Below are positions 47,827-59,714 of a stretch of DNA of 64,000 nucleotides, piece by piece. Origin of the DNA: Anaeramoeba ignava (Eukaryota > Metamonada > Anaeramoebidae); assembly GCA_028826165.1 (NCBI GenBank), contig JAPDFW010000102.1, positions 162,256-226,255 on the forward strand, read 5' to 3'. The notes under the pieces were generated by a model. That model was not told where the DNA came from, did no database searches, and saw only the letters and a list, made by a program, of their open reading frames with translations. A program made the translations under genes and the position numbers. Position 1 is the first letter of the stretch. Each line of letters begins with the position of its first letter.

Positions 47827-49358
47827 TTATTTTTTAAAGAATTCTGTTATTTGAGTTTGTTTAAAATGTTTTTCTTTTTCTTTATTTTTTTGATTTGAAT
47901 TTTGATTTGAATTTTGATTTGAATTTTGATTTAAATTTTGATTTGAATTTTGATTTAAATTTTGATTTGAATTTTGTTTTTGGATTTGAAAATTAAAAGA
48001 TTCTAAAGTTGTTGATTGATTTGGTTCTTTTCTTTTAACATTTTTTCTTTTTGATTTTTTGATTTGATTTTTTGGATCTTGATTATTTGATTTTGATTTA
48101 TTATTTGATTTTGATTTTGATTTTGATTTTGATTTTGATTTTGATTTTGATTTTTTATTTGATTTTTTATTTGAATTTTTATTTGATTTTGATTTTGATT
48201 TTGATTTTGATTTTGATTTATTATTTGATTTTGATTTTGATTTTTCATTTTGTTTTTCATTTTGTTTTTCATTTTCATTTTCATTTTCATTTTCATTTTC
48301 ATTTTGTTTTTGTTTTTGTTTTTGTTTTTCATTTTCATTTTGATTTTCATTTTGATTTTCATTTTGATTTTCATTTACATTTTGTTTTTCATTTTCATTT
48401 TGATTTTGATTTTCATTTTCATTTTCATTTTGATTTTCATTTTGTTTTTCATTTACATTTGATTTGGAATTTGATTTAGATTTCGTTTTATTCCATTCCC
48501 ATATTTTTTTCTCTTGATCTTTCTTGATATTTCGAACTAAATCATCTTGTAAATTCCGAAAAACTTCTTCATTTTGTTTTTCACTTTCATTTTGAAGTTG
48601 TAATTGATAATGTTTCATTTTTATTTCCTTTTCAACATTATCTAATTCTTGTTGTAAACTTTTTCTTTTTGTTTTCAATTTCGAATTTTTTTGATTATTT
48701 TTTTTGCAAATTTTTGGATCGTTTCCATTTTTTGTTTTTCTTCGTTTTTTTTCACTTGAATGATTCGAAAATGTTTCAATTTCATCAATTTTTTCATCTT
48801 TAATAATTTTTAACTCATTTTTTCCATCTTCTTCAATATCATCATTTTCCATTTTCTGATAAATTTCTTGAAATTCATCAATATCTTCAATTCTTGAATT
48901 ATATTTTTGATTAAAATTTATTTCTTCAATTTCATCTTTTTGATTTAAATTTTTTTTAAAATTTTGATTTGATTTTTGATTTAAATCTTTTTTTGAAGTG
49001 ATTGAATAAATTTGACAGATTTTTAAATTGGAAAATTTTTGTTTTGCTTCCTCTAAATTTGTAAAAGGAATTAATTCAATAATTTCGTTTCCATTAATAA
49101 TTCCTGAAAGAAAATAAATAGCTTCAAAAAATTCTTGATTTTGTTGATAAATTGATTCTAAAATTCTGATTAAAAAAAAATTTTGTTTTTTTGTGTTTTT
49201 TTTTATAAATATTTTTATTTCAAATTGTTTTAATTAATTAATTAAACAAACCTAACAGAAGAATTTGTAGAAATTGCAAAATTACTTGAAATATCACTAA
49301 CCGTTAATTTTTGATATTTTATTAATAAATTTTTAATTAATTTTTCATATTCATTCAT
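47827..49358 (-). CDS. POLD3: DNA polymerase delta subunit 3 (POLD3/Cdc27)-like, PIP box at C-terminus
   Basis: Seen: exon 49252-49358 joins exon 47827-49165 in phase to about 481 residues (human POLD3 is 466). The N-terminal ~125 residues align with the POLD3 winged-helix region: LIKYQKLTVSDISSNFAIST, then FEAIYFLSGIINGNE and KFSNLKICQIYSITSKKDL, equivalent to 'LHVTYLVSG' and 'IHVYSIQKA'. The middle is a very long Lys/Ser/Asn/Glu/Gln low-complexity region (hexamer-coded) containing an oligo-Lys coiled segment. The last residues, QTQITEFFKK, form a canonical PCNA-interacting PIP box (QxxIxxFF) in the same terminal position as in POLD3. Role: holoenzyme stability and PCNA binding during lagging-strand replication. 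Sequence similarity is modest; length, domain order and PIP position carry the call. Confidence 0.75.
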
Positions 49359-49495
49359 TTTTAAAAGGAAAAATTAATTAAATAAAGTTTTTGTTGTTTA
49401 AATATAAAATAAAAAATTTTTAAAAAATAAAGAAGAAAATGAAAATTTTTTTTTCCATTTTTTTTTCATTTTTTTTAATTAATAAAATAATCAAT

Positions 49496-51346
49496 TTAAA
49501 AAATTAAGCAATTCTTCTTTTCTTCTTTTTCTTCTTTTTCTTCTTTTTCTGGATCTTGTTCTGTTTTTTGATTTTTAAATTTGTTAATTAATAAATCAAA
49601 TAAATTTGGATTTGTTTGATTTAATTGAAAATAATCAATTCCTATTTGAATTTCATTAATTATCTCTTGTGTAATTTGAATTTCTTCTTTAATTTGATTT
49701 GAATAAATCCAATATTCAAATATTTGAAATGATTTATTACTTAATTCACTATAATCTCTAACTTTATTAGATTTATCTTCAGTTACAGATAAAAACATTC
49801 CTCGATATAATTCACTTCTCATTATTAATATTAATTTAGGAAATTTATATTGTTTTTCTTTTCTTTCAATTATAAAATCTTTTTCATTTTCATTTTCATT
49901 TAAATAAATTCTTTTCATTGTTTCTTCAATTTTTTCATTTGAATTTATAATTTCTTTAATTTCAGAATATAATTTTGGATTTATTATTCTGTTTGAATAA
50001 ATCATTTCAAATAGTTGATTTGATTCTTTAATTGATTTTTTTGAAATAATTTCTTGAAGTTTTTCAATTTGATTTTCATTTTCATCTTTTAATCTATATT
50101 TCAATATTAATTTATGAGCTTCAATTATTTCTCCATTTTCGGTTTTAAATGAAATATCACAAAATTCTTTTCTTCTAAATAATTTTATCAAATCTTCTTC
50201 AAGATTAGAAAAAGAAGGAGAATAATAAATAAATGTTCTATCAAATCCACAAGAAAGATGATAATTGGAAATATCTTCATTAAATCTTAATTTAGGAAGT
50301 TCAATTTGAATAACTCCTCTTTGAAATTCAGTATTTCCAGTTCCTAATTCACCAGAATAATTATTCCCAAATCCAAACATTTTTCCATTTGTTGTTAAAA
50401 TCAAAGTATGAGAATTTCCAACAGAAAAATCAAGAATATCGTTATTTCCAAAAAAAAATGATCTCATTTCAGTAAATTTGCTTATAATTCCTCTGCTGTC
50501 GAATCCATTATATTTCCAATCTCCACATGAATAAAGTTTTCTTTTTGGATTTTCATTTTCATTTTCATTTTCATTTTCATTTTCATTTTCAATCAACATT
50601 ACTGAATGAAACAATCCACATTGAATATCAATTATTTTGCCTTTTGGAATATTTTGGATTTTGGTTAATTTTTTGAGTGTTGATTCCATGGAATTTCCTA
50701 ATCCAAGTTGATCATAGAAATTACTCCCACATCCAAATAATTCTTGATTTGAATTTAAAAGAAAAACATGATTTGAAGAATTTCCTGAAAATATTTTAGA
50801 AACATTTTTCATCATTAAAATTGGCTTTTCTGTTTTTTCAAGTGTTTTAGAATCTAAACCAAGTTGACAATATTGATTTAAACCAATTCCATAAACATTT
50901 TGATTTGAAGTTAATAAATAAATTGAATGCTCTCCAGAAGCAATATCTTTGATTACTTTATCATTTTTATCTTCAATTAATGATGAAATATTGATAAATT
51001 CTTTTGGATTTTTTGGATTGATAATATTTCCTTTGGCAAATACATTTCCTTCTTTTGTTAAAATAGCTTCATTTTGTTCACCAACAGATACTTTTTGAAT
51101 ATTTTCAATTTGGATTTTTGAAGGATTTTGTTTTGAATCTTTTTCATTTAAATATTCTATTGCTTTTCCATTTTTGAAAAGGAAAATTGTTGAAAAATAA
51201 CTTGATGAAATTTGTTTAATTTGTTTTTCATTTTCATTTTCATTTTCATTTTCAAATTTAAATTGAATTGGTTTTGTTATTATTTCTGTTTCATTTTGGA
51301 TAAGTTTTGGATATTTATTTGAACCAAAAAATATAATTTCATTCAT
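49496..51346 (-). CDS. RCC1-repeat and double-BTB protein with CaaX-like C-terminus
   Basis: Seen: single-exon ORF of 616 residues. Residues ~1-370 carry RCC1 propeller blades (VSVGEQNEAILTKEGNVFAK, ASGEHSIYLLTSNQNVYGIG, FGCGSNFYDQLGLGNS, VGNSHTLILTTNGKMFGFG). A first, shortened BTB-like segment follows (~385-470; LIKLFRRKEFCDISFKT, EAHKLIL) and a second BTB (~490-590; KDFIIERKEK, FPKLILIMRSELYRGMFLSV). The terminus KKNCLIF* fits a CaaX prenylation box (C-L-I-F, geranylgeranyl preference). Likely a membrane-associated Cul3 adaptor with an RCC1 recognition domain (inference). Its central RCC1 segment is nearly identical to that of the plus-strand gene ending at 59179, and its 3' part is duplicated at 59295-59714. 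Confidence 0.88.
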   Translation of the reverse strand: MNEIIFFGSNKYPKLIQNETEIITKPIQFKFENENENENEKQIKQISSSYFSTIFLFKNGKAIEYLNEKDSKQNPSKIQIENIQKVSVGEQNEAILTKEGNVFAKGNIINPKNPKEFINISSLIEDKNDKVIKDIASGEHSIYLLTSNQNVYGIGLNQYCQLGLDSKTLEKTEKPILMMKNVSKIFSGNSSNHVFLLNSNQELFGCGSNFYDQLGLGNSMESTLKKLTKIQNIPKGKIIDIQCGLFHSVMLIENENENENENENENPKRKLYSCGDWKYNGFDSRGIISKFTEMRSFFFGNNDILDFSVGNSHTLILTTNGKMFGFGNNYSGELGTGNTEFQRGVIQIELPKLRFNEDISNYHLSCGFDRTFIYYSPSFSNLEEDLIKLFRRKEFCDISFKTENGEIIEAHKLILKYRLKDENENQIEKLQEIISKKSIKESNQLFEMIYSNRIINPKLYSEIKEIINSNEKIEETMKRIYLNENENEKDFIIERKEKQYKFPKLILIMRSELYRGMFLSVTEDKSNKVRDYSELSNKSFQIFEYWIYSNQIKEEIQITQEIINEIQIGIDYFQLNQTNPNLFDLLINKFKNQKTEQDPEKEEKEEKEEKKNCLIF

Positions 51347-52349
51347 TTTTGAAAAAGAAAAAAATGAAAAATTAATTTTGATTTTAAATTTAATTTTAAT
51401 TTTAATTTTAATTCCAATTTGAATTTGATTTGAATTTTGAAAATCATTTAAAAATATAATTTAATCCTCAATTAAATGTTTAAAATAATAATTTATTGTT
51501 TTAAATTGAAATATTTTCTTCTTCCAAATCAATAAATTAATCAATAGATCAAATAAAAAAATGGAAATAAATTTAATTTAATACTTAATTTAGAAATTAA
51601 TTTAAAAATATAATTTTATATTTAATTTTATGTTTTAAATAATAATTTTTTGGTTTAAATGAAAATATTTTCTTATTTAAACATGAAACACATACCTATC
51701 AAAAATTAAATAATCAAAATTCTTCATTTCCTAAATAAAAATCTTATTCAAATTTAAATAAATTAAATTTCAATTGATACTATTATTGAATATTATTAAA
51801 ATTCAATTTTTATTTTGATTAAAATGATTCACTTCTCTTGTTAAATTTTATTCATTTTTTGGAAATAAGTTTATATTATTTTAAATAGAGAAATATTAAT
51901 TAAATATATAAAATGGAATTAATTCTAAATTTAATTATTTAATATTCTTTATTTTTCATTTTTATTTTTTTTCATTTTTTTCTTTTCAAAATTTAAAATT
52001 AAGTAAATATTTTTTGTTCATTTTTAAAATAAATAAAAATCAAATTTAATAATAAATAATAATAAAAATATAAAATATAAATAAAATAAAAACAAAATAA
52101 TTATCAATTACTTATTAATTTAATAGTATTTAAATTCAGAAAAAAAAACCAAAAATAAATCTCAATTTTTTATTTTAAATAAATTAGAATTTAAATTGAA
52201 TTCAAAATAAAAATCAAAATGAAATTATTTTTATTATTGATTTATTATAATTTCACAAATATTTATTTTATTTATTCAAATTAAAAAACTAATTTTCCTT
52301 TTTTTCCTTTTTTTTTTATAAAAAAAAATACAAAATTTAATAAAGAAAA
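51347..52349. other. Divergent AT-rich spacer, no gene seen
   Basis: About 1 kb between divergent start codons. It is AT-rich but less repetitive than other spacers, with several TTTAAATAATAATTT-like blocks and T-runs close to both starts. I see no ORF, tRNA or ordered repeat; it presumably holds the promoters of the two RCC1-BTB-type genes. Confidence 0.5.
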
Positions 52350-55300
52350 ATGAATGATTCTTTAAAAGAAATTGATCTAAAAGAAAATCAAAATCAAAAT
52401 CAAAAGACCAGTCGGACATCTTTATTTGGAAATCCTAATCTTAATCAAAATTCAATTCTATTTCAAAATCGAAATCATAATTCAAATACAAGTAGAACAT
52501 ATTTATTTGGAAATCAAAATCAAAAAAAAAATCAAAATCAAAATGAAATGCAAAAGCAAATTCAACTTTTATTACAAAATCAAAATGAAATGCAAAATCA
52601 AATTCAACTTTTATTACAAAATCAAAATAAAATGCAAAATCAAATTCAACTTTTATTACAAAATCAAAATGGAAATCAAATTGAAAATGAAAATGAAAAT
52701 GAAAATGAAAATGAAAATGAAAATGAAAATGGAAATGAAAATCAAATTGAAAATGAAAATGAAAATCAAATTTCAAATTTAAATGAAAGTAAATTGTTTT
52801 AAATTTAAATTTTAAATTATTAAAAAATTATTTTAAATTTAAATTTAAATTTCAAAAAAAATTAAAAAGACTCTATCGAAGAAACAATAACATATATGAA
52901 GCAATATCCAAATGATCAACAAATTCAAGAAAATGGATGTAGAGTTTTATTGAATATTGTTGTTAATAATGATAGTAAATCAAAAAATCAACCAAAAAAT
53001 CAATCAATCAAAAATCCAAATATTATTTTTCTTTCTTTTTTTAAAATTTAAAATTAAAAATTAAACTAAAAAATCAATGGAAAATAAATCCAAAAAACGA
53101 AAATTAAATAAATTTATAAAATAATAAATAATTATTAATTATTAATTATTAATTAAAATCAAAAACAAAAATTAATCAAATTAATTAATTTCAAATTTAT
53201 TTCTCAAAATTAATTAAAATAAAAAATAGAAAATAGAATTGAAATTAGTAATTTAAAAGGAATTGAACCTGTTATTAAAGCAATGAATAATTTTCCAAAT
53301 AATGAAAATATTCAATCATTTGGATGTAGAGTTTTATTGAATATTGCTGTTAATAATGATAGTAATTCAAAAAATCAATCAATCAAAAAATCAATCAAAA
53401 ATCCAAATATTATTTTTCTTTCTTTTTTTAAAATTTAAAATTAAAAATTAAACTAAAAAATCAATGGAAAATAAATCCAAAAAACGAAAATTAAATAAAT
53501 TTATAAAATAATAAATAATAAATAATTATTAATTATTAATTAAAATCAAAAAAAAAAAATAATCAAATTAATTAATTTCAAATTTATTTCTCCAAATTAA
53601 TTAAAATAAAAAATAGAAAACCAAAATGAAATTAGAGAATTGAACGGAATTGGACTTATTATTAAAGCAATGAATAAATTTCCAAATAATGAAAATATTC
53701 AAATATATGGATGTTTAGCTTTAGGGAATATTGTTAATAATAATAATAGTAATTAATAAAATTAATAAAGAATACTAATTTAATCATTTTTTTTATCAAT
53801 CATTAATAACAATTATTCCATTTTCAAAAACAAAAAATAATCAAATTAATTAATTTCAAATTTATTTCTCAAAATTAATTAAAATAAAAAATAGAAAACC
53901 AAAATGAAATTAGAGATTTAAAAGGAATTGAACCTGTTATCAAAGCAATGAATAAATTTCCAAAAAATGAAGATATTCAAAAATATGGATGTAGAATTTT
54001 ATGGAATATTGTTGATAATAATAATAATAGTAATTAATAAAATTAATAAAGAATACTAATTTAATCATTTTTTTTATCAATCATTAATAACAATTATTCC
54101 ATTTTCAAAAACAAAAATTAATCAAATTAATTAATTTCAATTTTATTTTCCAAATTAATTAAAATAAAAAATAGAAAACCAAAATGAAATTAGAGATTCA
54201 AAAGTAATTGAACCTATTATCAAAGCAATGGATAACTTCCCAAATAATGAAGATATTCAAAAACATGGATGTTTAGCTTTAGGGAATATTGTTAATAATA
54301 ATAATAGTAATTAATAAAATTAATAAATAATACTAATTTAATCATTTTTTTATCAATCATTAATAACAATTATTCCATTTTCAAAAACAAAAATTAATCA
54401 AATTAATTAATTTCAAATTTATTTCCCAAAATCAATATTAAAACTAAATACTTAAAGATAATCAAGATATAATCAGAGATTTAAATGGAATTGAACCTAT
54501 TATCAAAGCAATGAATAATTTCCCAAATAATGAAGATATTCAAATATTTGGATGTGCAGCTTTATTGAATATTGCTGCTAATAATGATGGTAAATCAATC
54601 AATCAATCAAAAAATCAATCAATCAAAAATCCAAATATTATTTTTCTTTCTTTTTTTAAAATTTAAAATTTAAAATTAAACTAAAAAATCAATGGAAAAT
54701 AAATCCAAAAAACGAAAATTAAATAAATTTATAAAATAATAAATAATTATTAATTATTAATTATTAATTAAAACCAAAAACAAAAATTAATCAAATTAAT
54801 TAATTTCAAATTTATTTCTCAAAATTAATTAAAATAAAAAATAGAAAACCAAATTGAAATTAGAGATTTAAATGGAATTGAACCTATTATCAAAGCAATG
54901 AATAATTTTCCAAAAAATGAAGATATTCAAATATTTGGATGTGCAGCTTTATTGAGTATTGCTGTTAATAATGATGGTAAATCAATCAATCAAAAAATCA
55001 ATCAATCAAAAATCCAAATATTATTTTTCTTTCTTTTTTTAAAATTTAAAATTTAAAATTAAACTAAAAAATCAATGGAAAATAAATCCAAAAAACGAAA
55101 ATTAAATAAATTTATAAAATAATAAATAATTATTAATTATTAATTATTAATTAAAACCAAAAACAAAAATTAATCAAATTAATTAATTTCAAATTTATTT
55201 CTCAAAATCAATTAAAATAAAAAATAGAAAACCAAATTGAAATTAGAGATTTAAATGGAATTGAACCTGTTATCAAAGCAATGAATAATTTCCCAAATAA

Positions 55301-58300
55301 TGAAGATATTCAATCATTTGGTTGTAGAGTTTTATTGAATATTGCTACTAATAAAGGTAAATCAAAAAATCAATCAATCAAAAAATCAATCAATCAAAAA
55401 TCCAAATATTATTTTTCTTTCTTTTTTTAAAATTTAAAATTAAAAATTAAACTAAAAAATCAATGGAAAATAAATCCAAAAAACGAAAATTAAATAAATT
55501 TATAAAATAATAAATAATTATTAATTATTAATTATTAATTAAAACCAAAAACAAAAATTAATCAAATTAATTAATTTCAAATTTATTTCTCAAAATCAAT
55601 TAAAATAAAAAATAGAAAATAGAATTGAAATTAGAGATTTAAATGGAATTGAACCTGTTATCAAAGCAATGAATAATTTTCCAAATAATGAAAATATTCA
55701 AGAATATGGATGTGCAACTTTATTGAATATTGCTGCTAATAAAGGTAATTAATAAAATTAATAAAGAATACTAATTTAATCATTTTTTTTATCAATCATT
55801 AATAACAATTATTCCATTTTCAAAAACAAAAATTAATCAAATTAATTAATTTCAAATTTATTTCCCAAAATTAATTAAAATAAAAAATAGAAAACCAAAA
55901 TGAAATTAGAGAATTGAACGGAATTGAACCTATTATTAAAGCAATGCATAATTTTCCAAATAATGAAAATATTCAAATATATGGATGTTTAGCTTTAGGG
56001 AATATTGTTAATAATAATAATGGTAATTAATAAAATTAATAAAGAATACTAATTTAATCATTTTTTTATCAATCATTAATAACAATTATTCCATTTTCAA
56101 AAACAAAAAATAATCAAATTAATTAATTTCAAATTTATTTCTCAAAATTAATTAAAATAAAAAATAGAAAACCAAAATGAAATTAGAGATTCAAAAGGAA
56201 TTGAACCTATTATCAAAGCAATGAATAAATTTCCAAATAATGAAAATATTCAAAAATATGGATGTTCAACTTTAGGGAATATTGTTAATAATAATAATGG
56301 TAATTAATAAAATGAATAAATAATACTAATTTAATCATTTTTTTATCAATCATTAATAACAATTATTCCATTTTCAAAAACAAAAAATAATCAAATTAAT
56401 TAATTTCAAATTTATTTCTCAAAATTAATTAAAATAAAAAATAGAAAACCAAAATGAAATTAGAGATTTAAAAGGAATTGAACCTATTATTAAAGCAATG
56501 GATAACTTCCCAAATAATGAAAATATTCAAAAATATGGATGTTCAACTTTAGGGAATATTGTTGATAATAATAATGGTAATTAATAAAATTAATAAAGAA
56601 TACTAATTTAATCATTTTTTTTATCAATCATTAATAACAATTATTCCATTTTCAAAAACAAAAAATAATCAAATTAATTAATTTCAAATTTATTTCTCAA
56701 AATTAATTAAAATAAAAAATAGAAAACCAAAATGAAATTAGAGATTTAAAAGGAATTGAACCTATTATTAAAGCAATGGATAACTTCCCAAATAATGAAA
56801 ATATTCAAAAATATGGATGTAGAGTTTTAGGGAATATTGTTAATAATAATAATGGTAATTAATAAAATTAATAAAGAATACTAATTTAATCATTTTTTTT
56901 ATCAATCATTAATAACAATTATTCCATTTTCAAAAACAAAAATTAATCAAATTAATTAATTTCAAATTTATTTCTCAAAATTAATTAAAATAAAAAATAG
57001 AAAACCAAAATGAAATTAGAGATTTAAAAGTAATTGAAGCAATAACAAAAGCAATGGATAACTTCCCAAACTCTAATAGAATTCAAGCATTTGGATTAAG
57101 AGCAATACTTAATATTTCTCTTCAAGATCGTAATCAATGAAAAAAAAACAAAAAACAAAAAAAACATTTCGATATTAAAATCAAATCAAATCAAATCAAA
57201 AATAGAAAATCAAATTAAATTGATTCAAGCTCAAGGTTTTGGGGCACTTAAAAAAATTAAAAATTTTGATCTAAAGTTTATTAATTTTCCAAATCTTTCT
57301 TCTCAAATTGATAAATACATAAAAAGAATTCAAGAATCAAGAAAAGGTAAATTCATAAATTTAATCCATTTTGTTTTTGAAATTTAATAATTTACTTAAT
57401 TTTCATTTAGAAAAATTAAGAGAAAAACCAAACGATATTTGGGAATTTGATATGAAAGTGTTTCCTTCCAATAACATTGAGCCTATTCAAAATATTCAAA
57501 TGAAATCAATTAAAGTTAAACTTCATGATCAATTCCAATCTGAGTATAAATCCCAAATTAAACAAATATCTTCTTCAAATCGTTTCAAAAATTTTCTTTT
57601 TCAAAACGGAGAATTATTTCGACAAATCAATACAAAATTTTTCAATTCTGGAAATGATTCAGATCCAAATCCTCAAAAAATTCAAATTGAAGAAAATATT
57701 CAAAAAGTATCTGTTGGTGAACAAAATGAAGCTATTTTAACAATAGAAGGAAATGTATTTGCCAAAGGATATGATATTAATCCAAAAAATCCAAATGAAT
57801 TCATCAATATTTCATCATCAATTGAAGATAAAAATGATAGAGTAATCAAAGATATTGTTTCTGGAGAGCATTCAATTTATTTATTAACTTCAAATCAAAA
57901 TGTTTATGGAATTGGTTTAAATCAATATTGTCAACTTGGTTTAGATTCTAAAACACTTGAAAAAACAGAAAAACCAATTTTAATGATGGAAAATGTTTCT
58001 AAAATATTTTCAGGAAATTATTCAAATCATGTTTTTCTTTTAAATTCAAATCAAGAATTATTTGGATGTGGGAGTAATTTCTATAATCAACTTGGATTAG
58101 GAAATTCCATGGAATCAACACTCAAAAAATTAACCAAAATCCAAAATATTCCAAAAGGCAAAATAATTGATATTCAATGTGGATTGTTTCATTCAGTAAT
58201 GTTGATTGAAAATGAAAATGAAAATGGAAAAACAAAAATATATTATTGTGAAGATTATCAATCTAAATTCACTGAACTAAAAAATCCATTAATTGATAAC

Positions 58301-59179
58301 AGCAACATTTCTGAGATTTCTGTTGGAAGATACCATACATTAATTTTAACATCAAATGGAAAACTTATTGGATTTCGCGAAAATGAAAAACATGAAATTC
58401 AAAAACCTAAAGATCAACCTTCATTTACATTATATCAAATTAAACTTCCTAAATTATTATTTGATATTTCCAATTATCATATTTATTGTGGAAACGAAAC
58501 TTCATTTCTTTATTCAGCTTTCTTTTCAAGTCTTGAAGGAGATTTAATTGAATTATTCAGAAGAAAAGAATTTTATGATATTTCATTTAAAACCAAAAAT
58601 GGAGAAATGATTGAAGCACATAAACTAATAATTACTTTCAGAATTGGAAGCCAGATTGAAGAATTTAAAGAACTCATTTCCCAAAAAACCCTCGAAGAAG
58701 CCAATCAAATATTTGAATTTGTTTATGGCAATATCAATATTGAATCACAAAAATTGAAAGAAGAAATTCAGTTTAAATTCAATTTATATCCATCAATATC
58801 AGAAGAAATGGAAGAAATGCATAACGATGAAACCGAAAAAGATTACACAATTACAACAAATGGGAAAGAAATTAAGTTTCATAAACTAATATTAATTGCC
58901 AGAAGTGGATTATTCCGAACAATGTTTTCCACAATAACTGGTTATGAATCTAATCAAGTGAAATATCCAAATCAAATTTCTGATAAAGCATTTGAAATTA
59001 TGAAATATTGGATGTATACAAATCAAATTCAAGAAGGAATTTCCATTACAAAAAAGGAAATCAAAGAGTTAGAGAAAGCCATTGATTATTTCCAATTAAA
59101 TCAATCGAATCCAAATTTATTGGATTTAGTAAATGAATTATATGAAGAATTTTTTATCCCTGAAATAATAATCAAATAA
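52350..59179 (+). CDS. ARM-repeat/RCC1/double-BTB protein with tandem ARM exons
   Basis: Seen: 17 exons join in phase to about 1387 residues. Exon 1 (52350-52788) encodes Asn/Gln/Glu-rich sequence with QIQLLLQNQNEMQN coiled repeats. Exons 2-15 each encode one armadillo-like repeat of 35-45 residues (consensus E.RDLKGIEPIIKAMNNFPNN then GC..LLNI), each starting and ending in phase 1: 52870-52974, 53230-53361, 53617-53748, 53895-54029, 54175-54306, 54458-54589, 54845-54976, 55228-55356, 55616-55744, 55891-56022, 56168-56299, 56445-56576, 56723-56854, 57001-57129. Exon 57206-57346 links to exon 57411-59179: RCC1 blades (residues ~820-1150) and two BTB-like segments to the end. A 78-nt intron (57130-57205) joins ARM to RCC1; if retained, a TGA at 57138 ends an ARM-only protein. 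Probable ubiquitin-ligase adaptor (inference). No CaaX motif, unlike its paralogue. Confidence 0.8.
52870..57129 (+). repeat. Tandem exon-intron array, unit ~280 or ~385 bp, 14 copies
   Basis: Each unit is a ~132-nt ARM exon plus an intron of one of two classes: short (~146 nt, GTAATTAATAAAATTAATAA..., containing TACTAATTTAATC) or long (~255 nt, GTAAATC with TCAATCAA runs and CCAAATATTATTTTTCTTTC). Both classes share a 3' half ending TTAAAATAAAAAATAG. Acceptor positions in the last copies are 278-279 bp apart, showing recent tandem duplication. Confidence 0.9.
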
Positions 59180-59294
59180 TTCAATTCAATTCTCAACACA
59201 AAAAAATTGGATTTTTCTTCATTTCTTTAATTAATAAAATAAATCCAATTTAAATTTAAATTTAAATTTAAATTTTGATTTTAATTTTAATTGA

Positions 59295-59714
59295 AAATAA
59301 TCAATTTAAAAAATTAAGCAATTCTTCTTTTCTTCTTTTCTTCTTTTCTTCTTTTTTTGGATCTTGTTCTGTTTTTTGATTATTAAATTTGTTAATTAAT
59401 AAATCAAATAAATTTTGATTTTAATTTTAATTTTTAATTTTAATTCCAATTTGAATTTGAATTTGATTAATTATTTCTTGAGTAATTTGAATTTCTTCTT
59501 TAATTTGATTTGAATAAATCCAATATTCAAATATTTGAAATGATTTATTACTTAATTCACTATAATCTGTAACTTTATTTGATTTATCTTCTGTTACAGA
59601 TAAAAACATTCCTCGATATAATTCACTTCTCATTATTAATATTAATTTAGGAAATTTATATTTCTTTTTTTCTTTTCTTTCAATTATAAAATCTTTTTCA
59701 TTTTTGAAAAGCAA
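59295..59714 (-). pseudogene. Truncated inverted copy of the RCC1-BTB gene (BTB and CaaX end)
   Basis: Minus-strand sequence from KDFIIERKEK through FPKLILIMRSELYRGMFLSV, the SELSNKSFQIFEYWIYSNQ block and the final KKNCLIF* matches the last ~130 codons of 49496-51346 almost base for base. It lacks the RCC1 and first BTB regions. An AATTTT microsatellite (around 59417-59450) replaces the GIDYFQLNQ segment and breaks the frame. The 5' junction lies in TTTCAAAAATGAA, which matches both the start-codon region and the AATGAAAAAGATTTT position of the parent, suggesting an internal deletion. It may lie within the 5' flank of the next gene. No function expected. Confidence 0.8.

Noticed and set aside
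52870-57129. Regularly spaced repeats suggesting a CRISPR-like array
   Set aside because: The 'repeats' are coding ARM exons in phase and the 'spacers' are introns with GT...AG ends; the context is eukaryotic.
57138-57140. TGA as the end of a separate ARM gene
   Set aside because: A GTAATC donor eight bases upstream joins in phase to an exon with the same AAAATC start as the ARM exons and leads into RCC1-BTB. Kept only as a possible intron-retention product.
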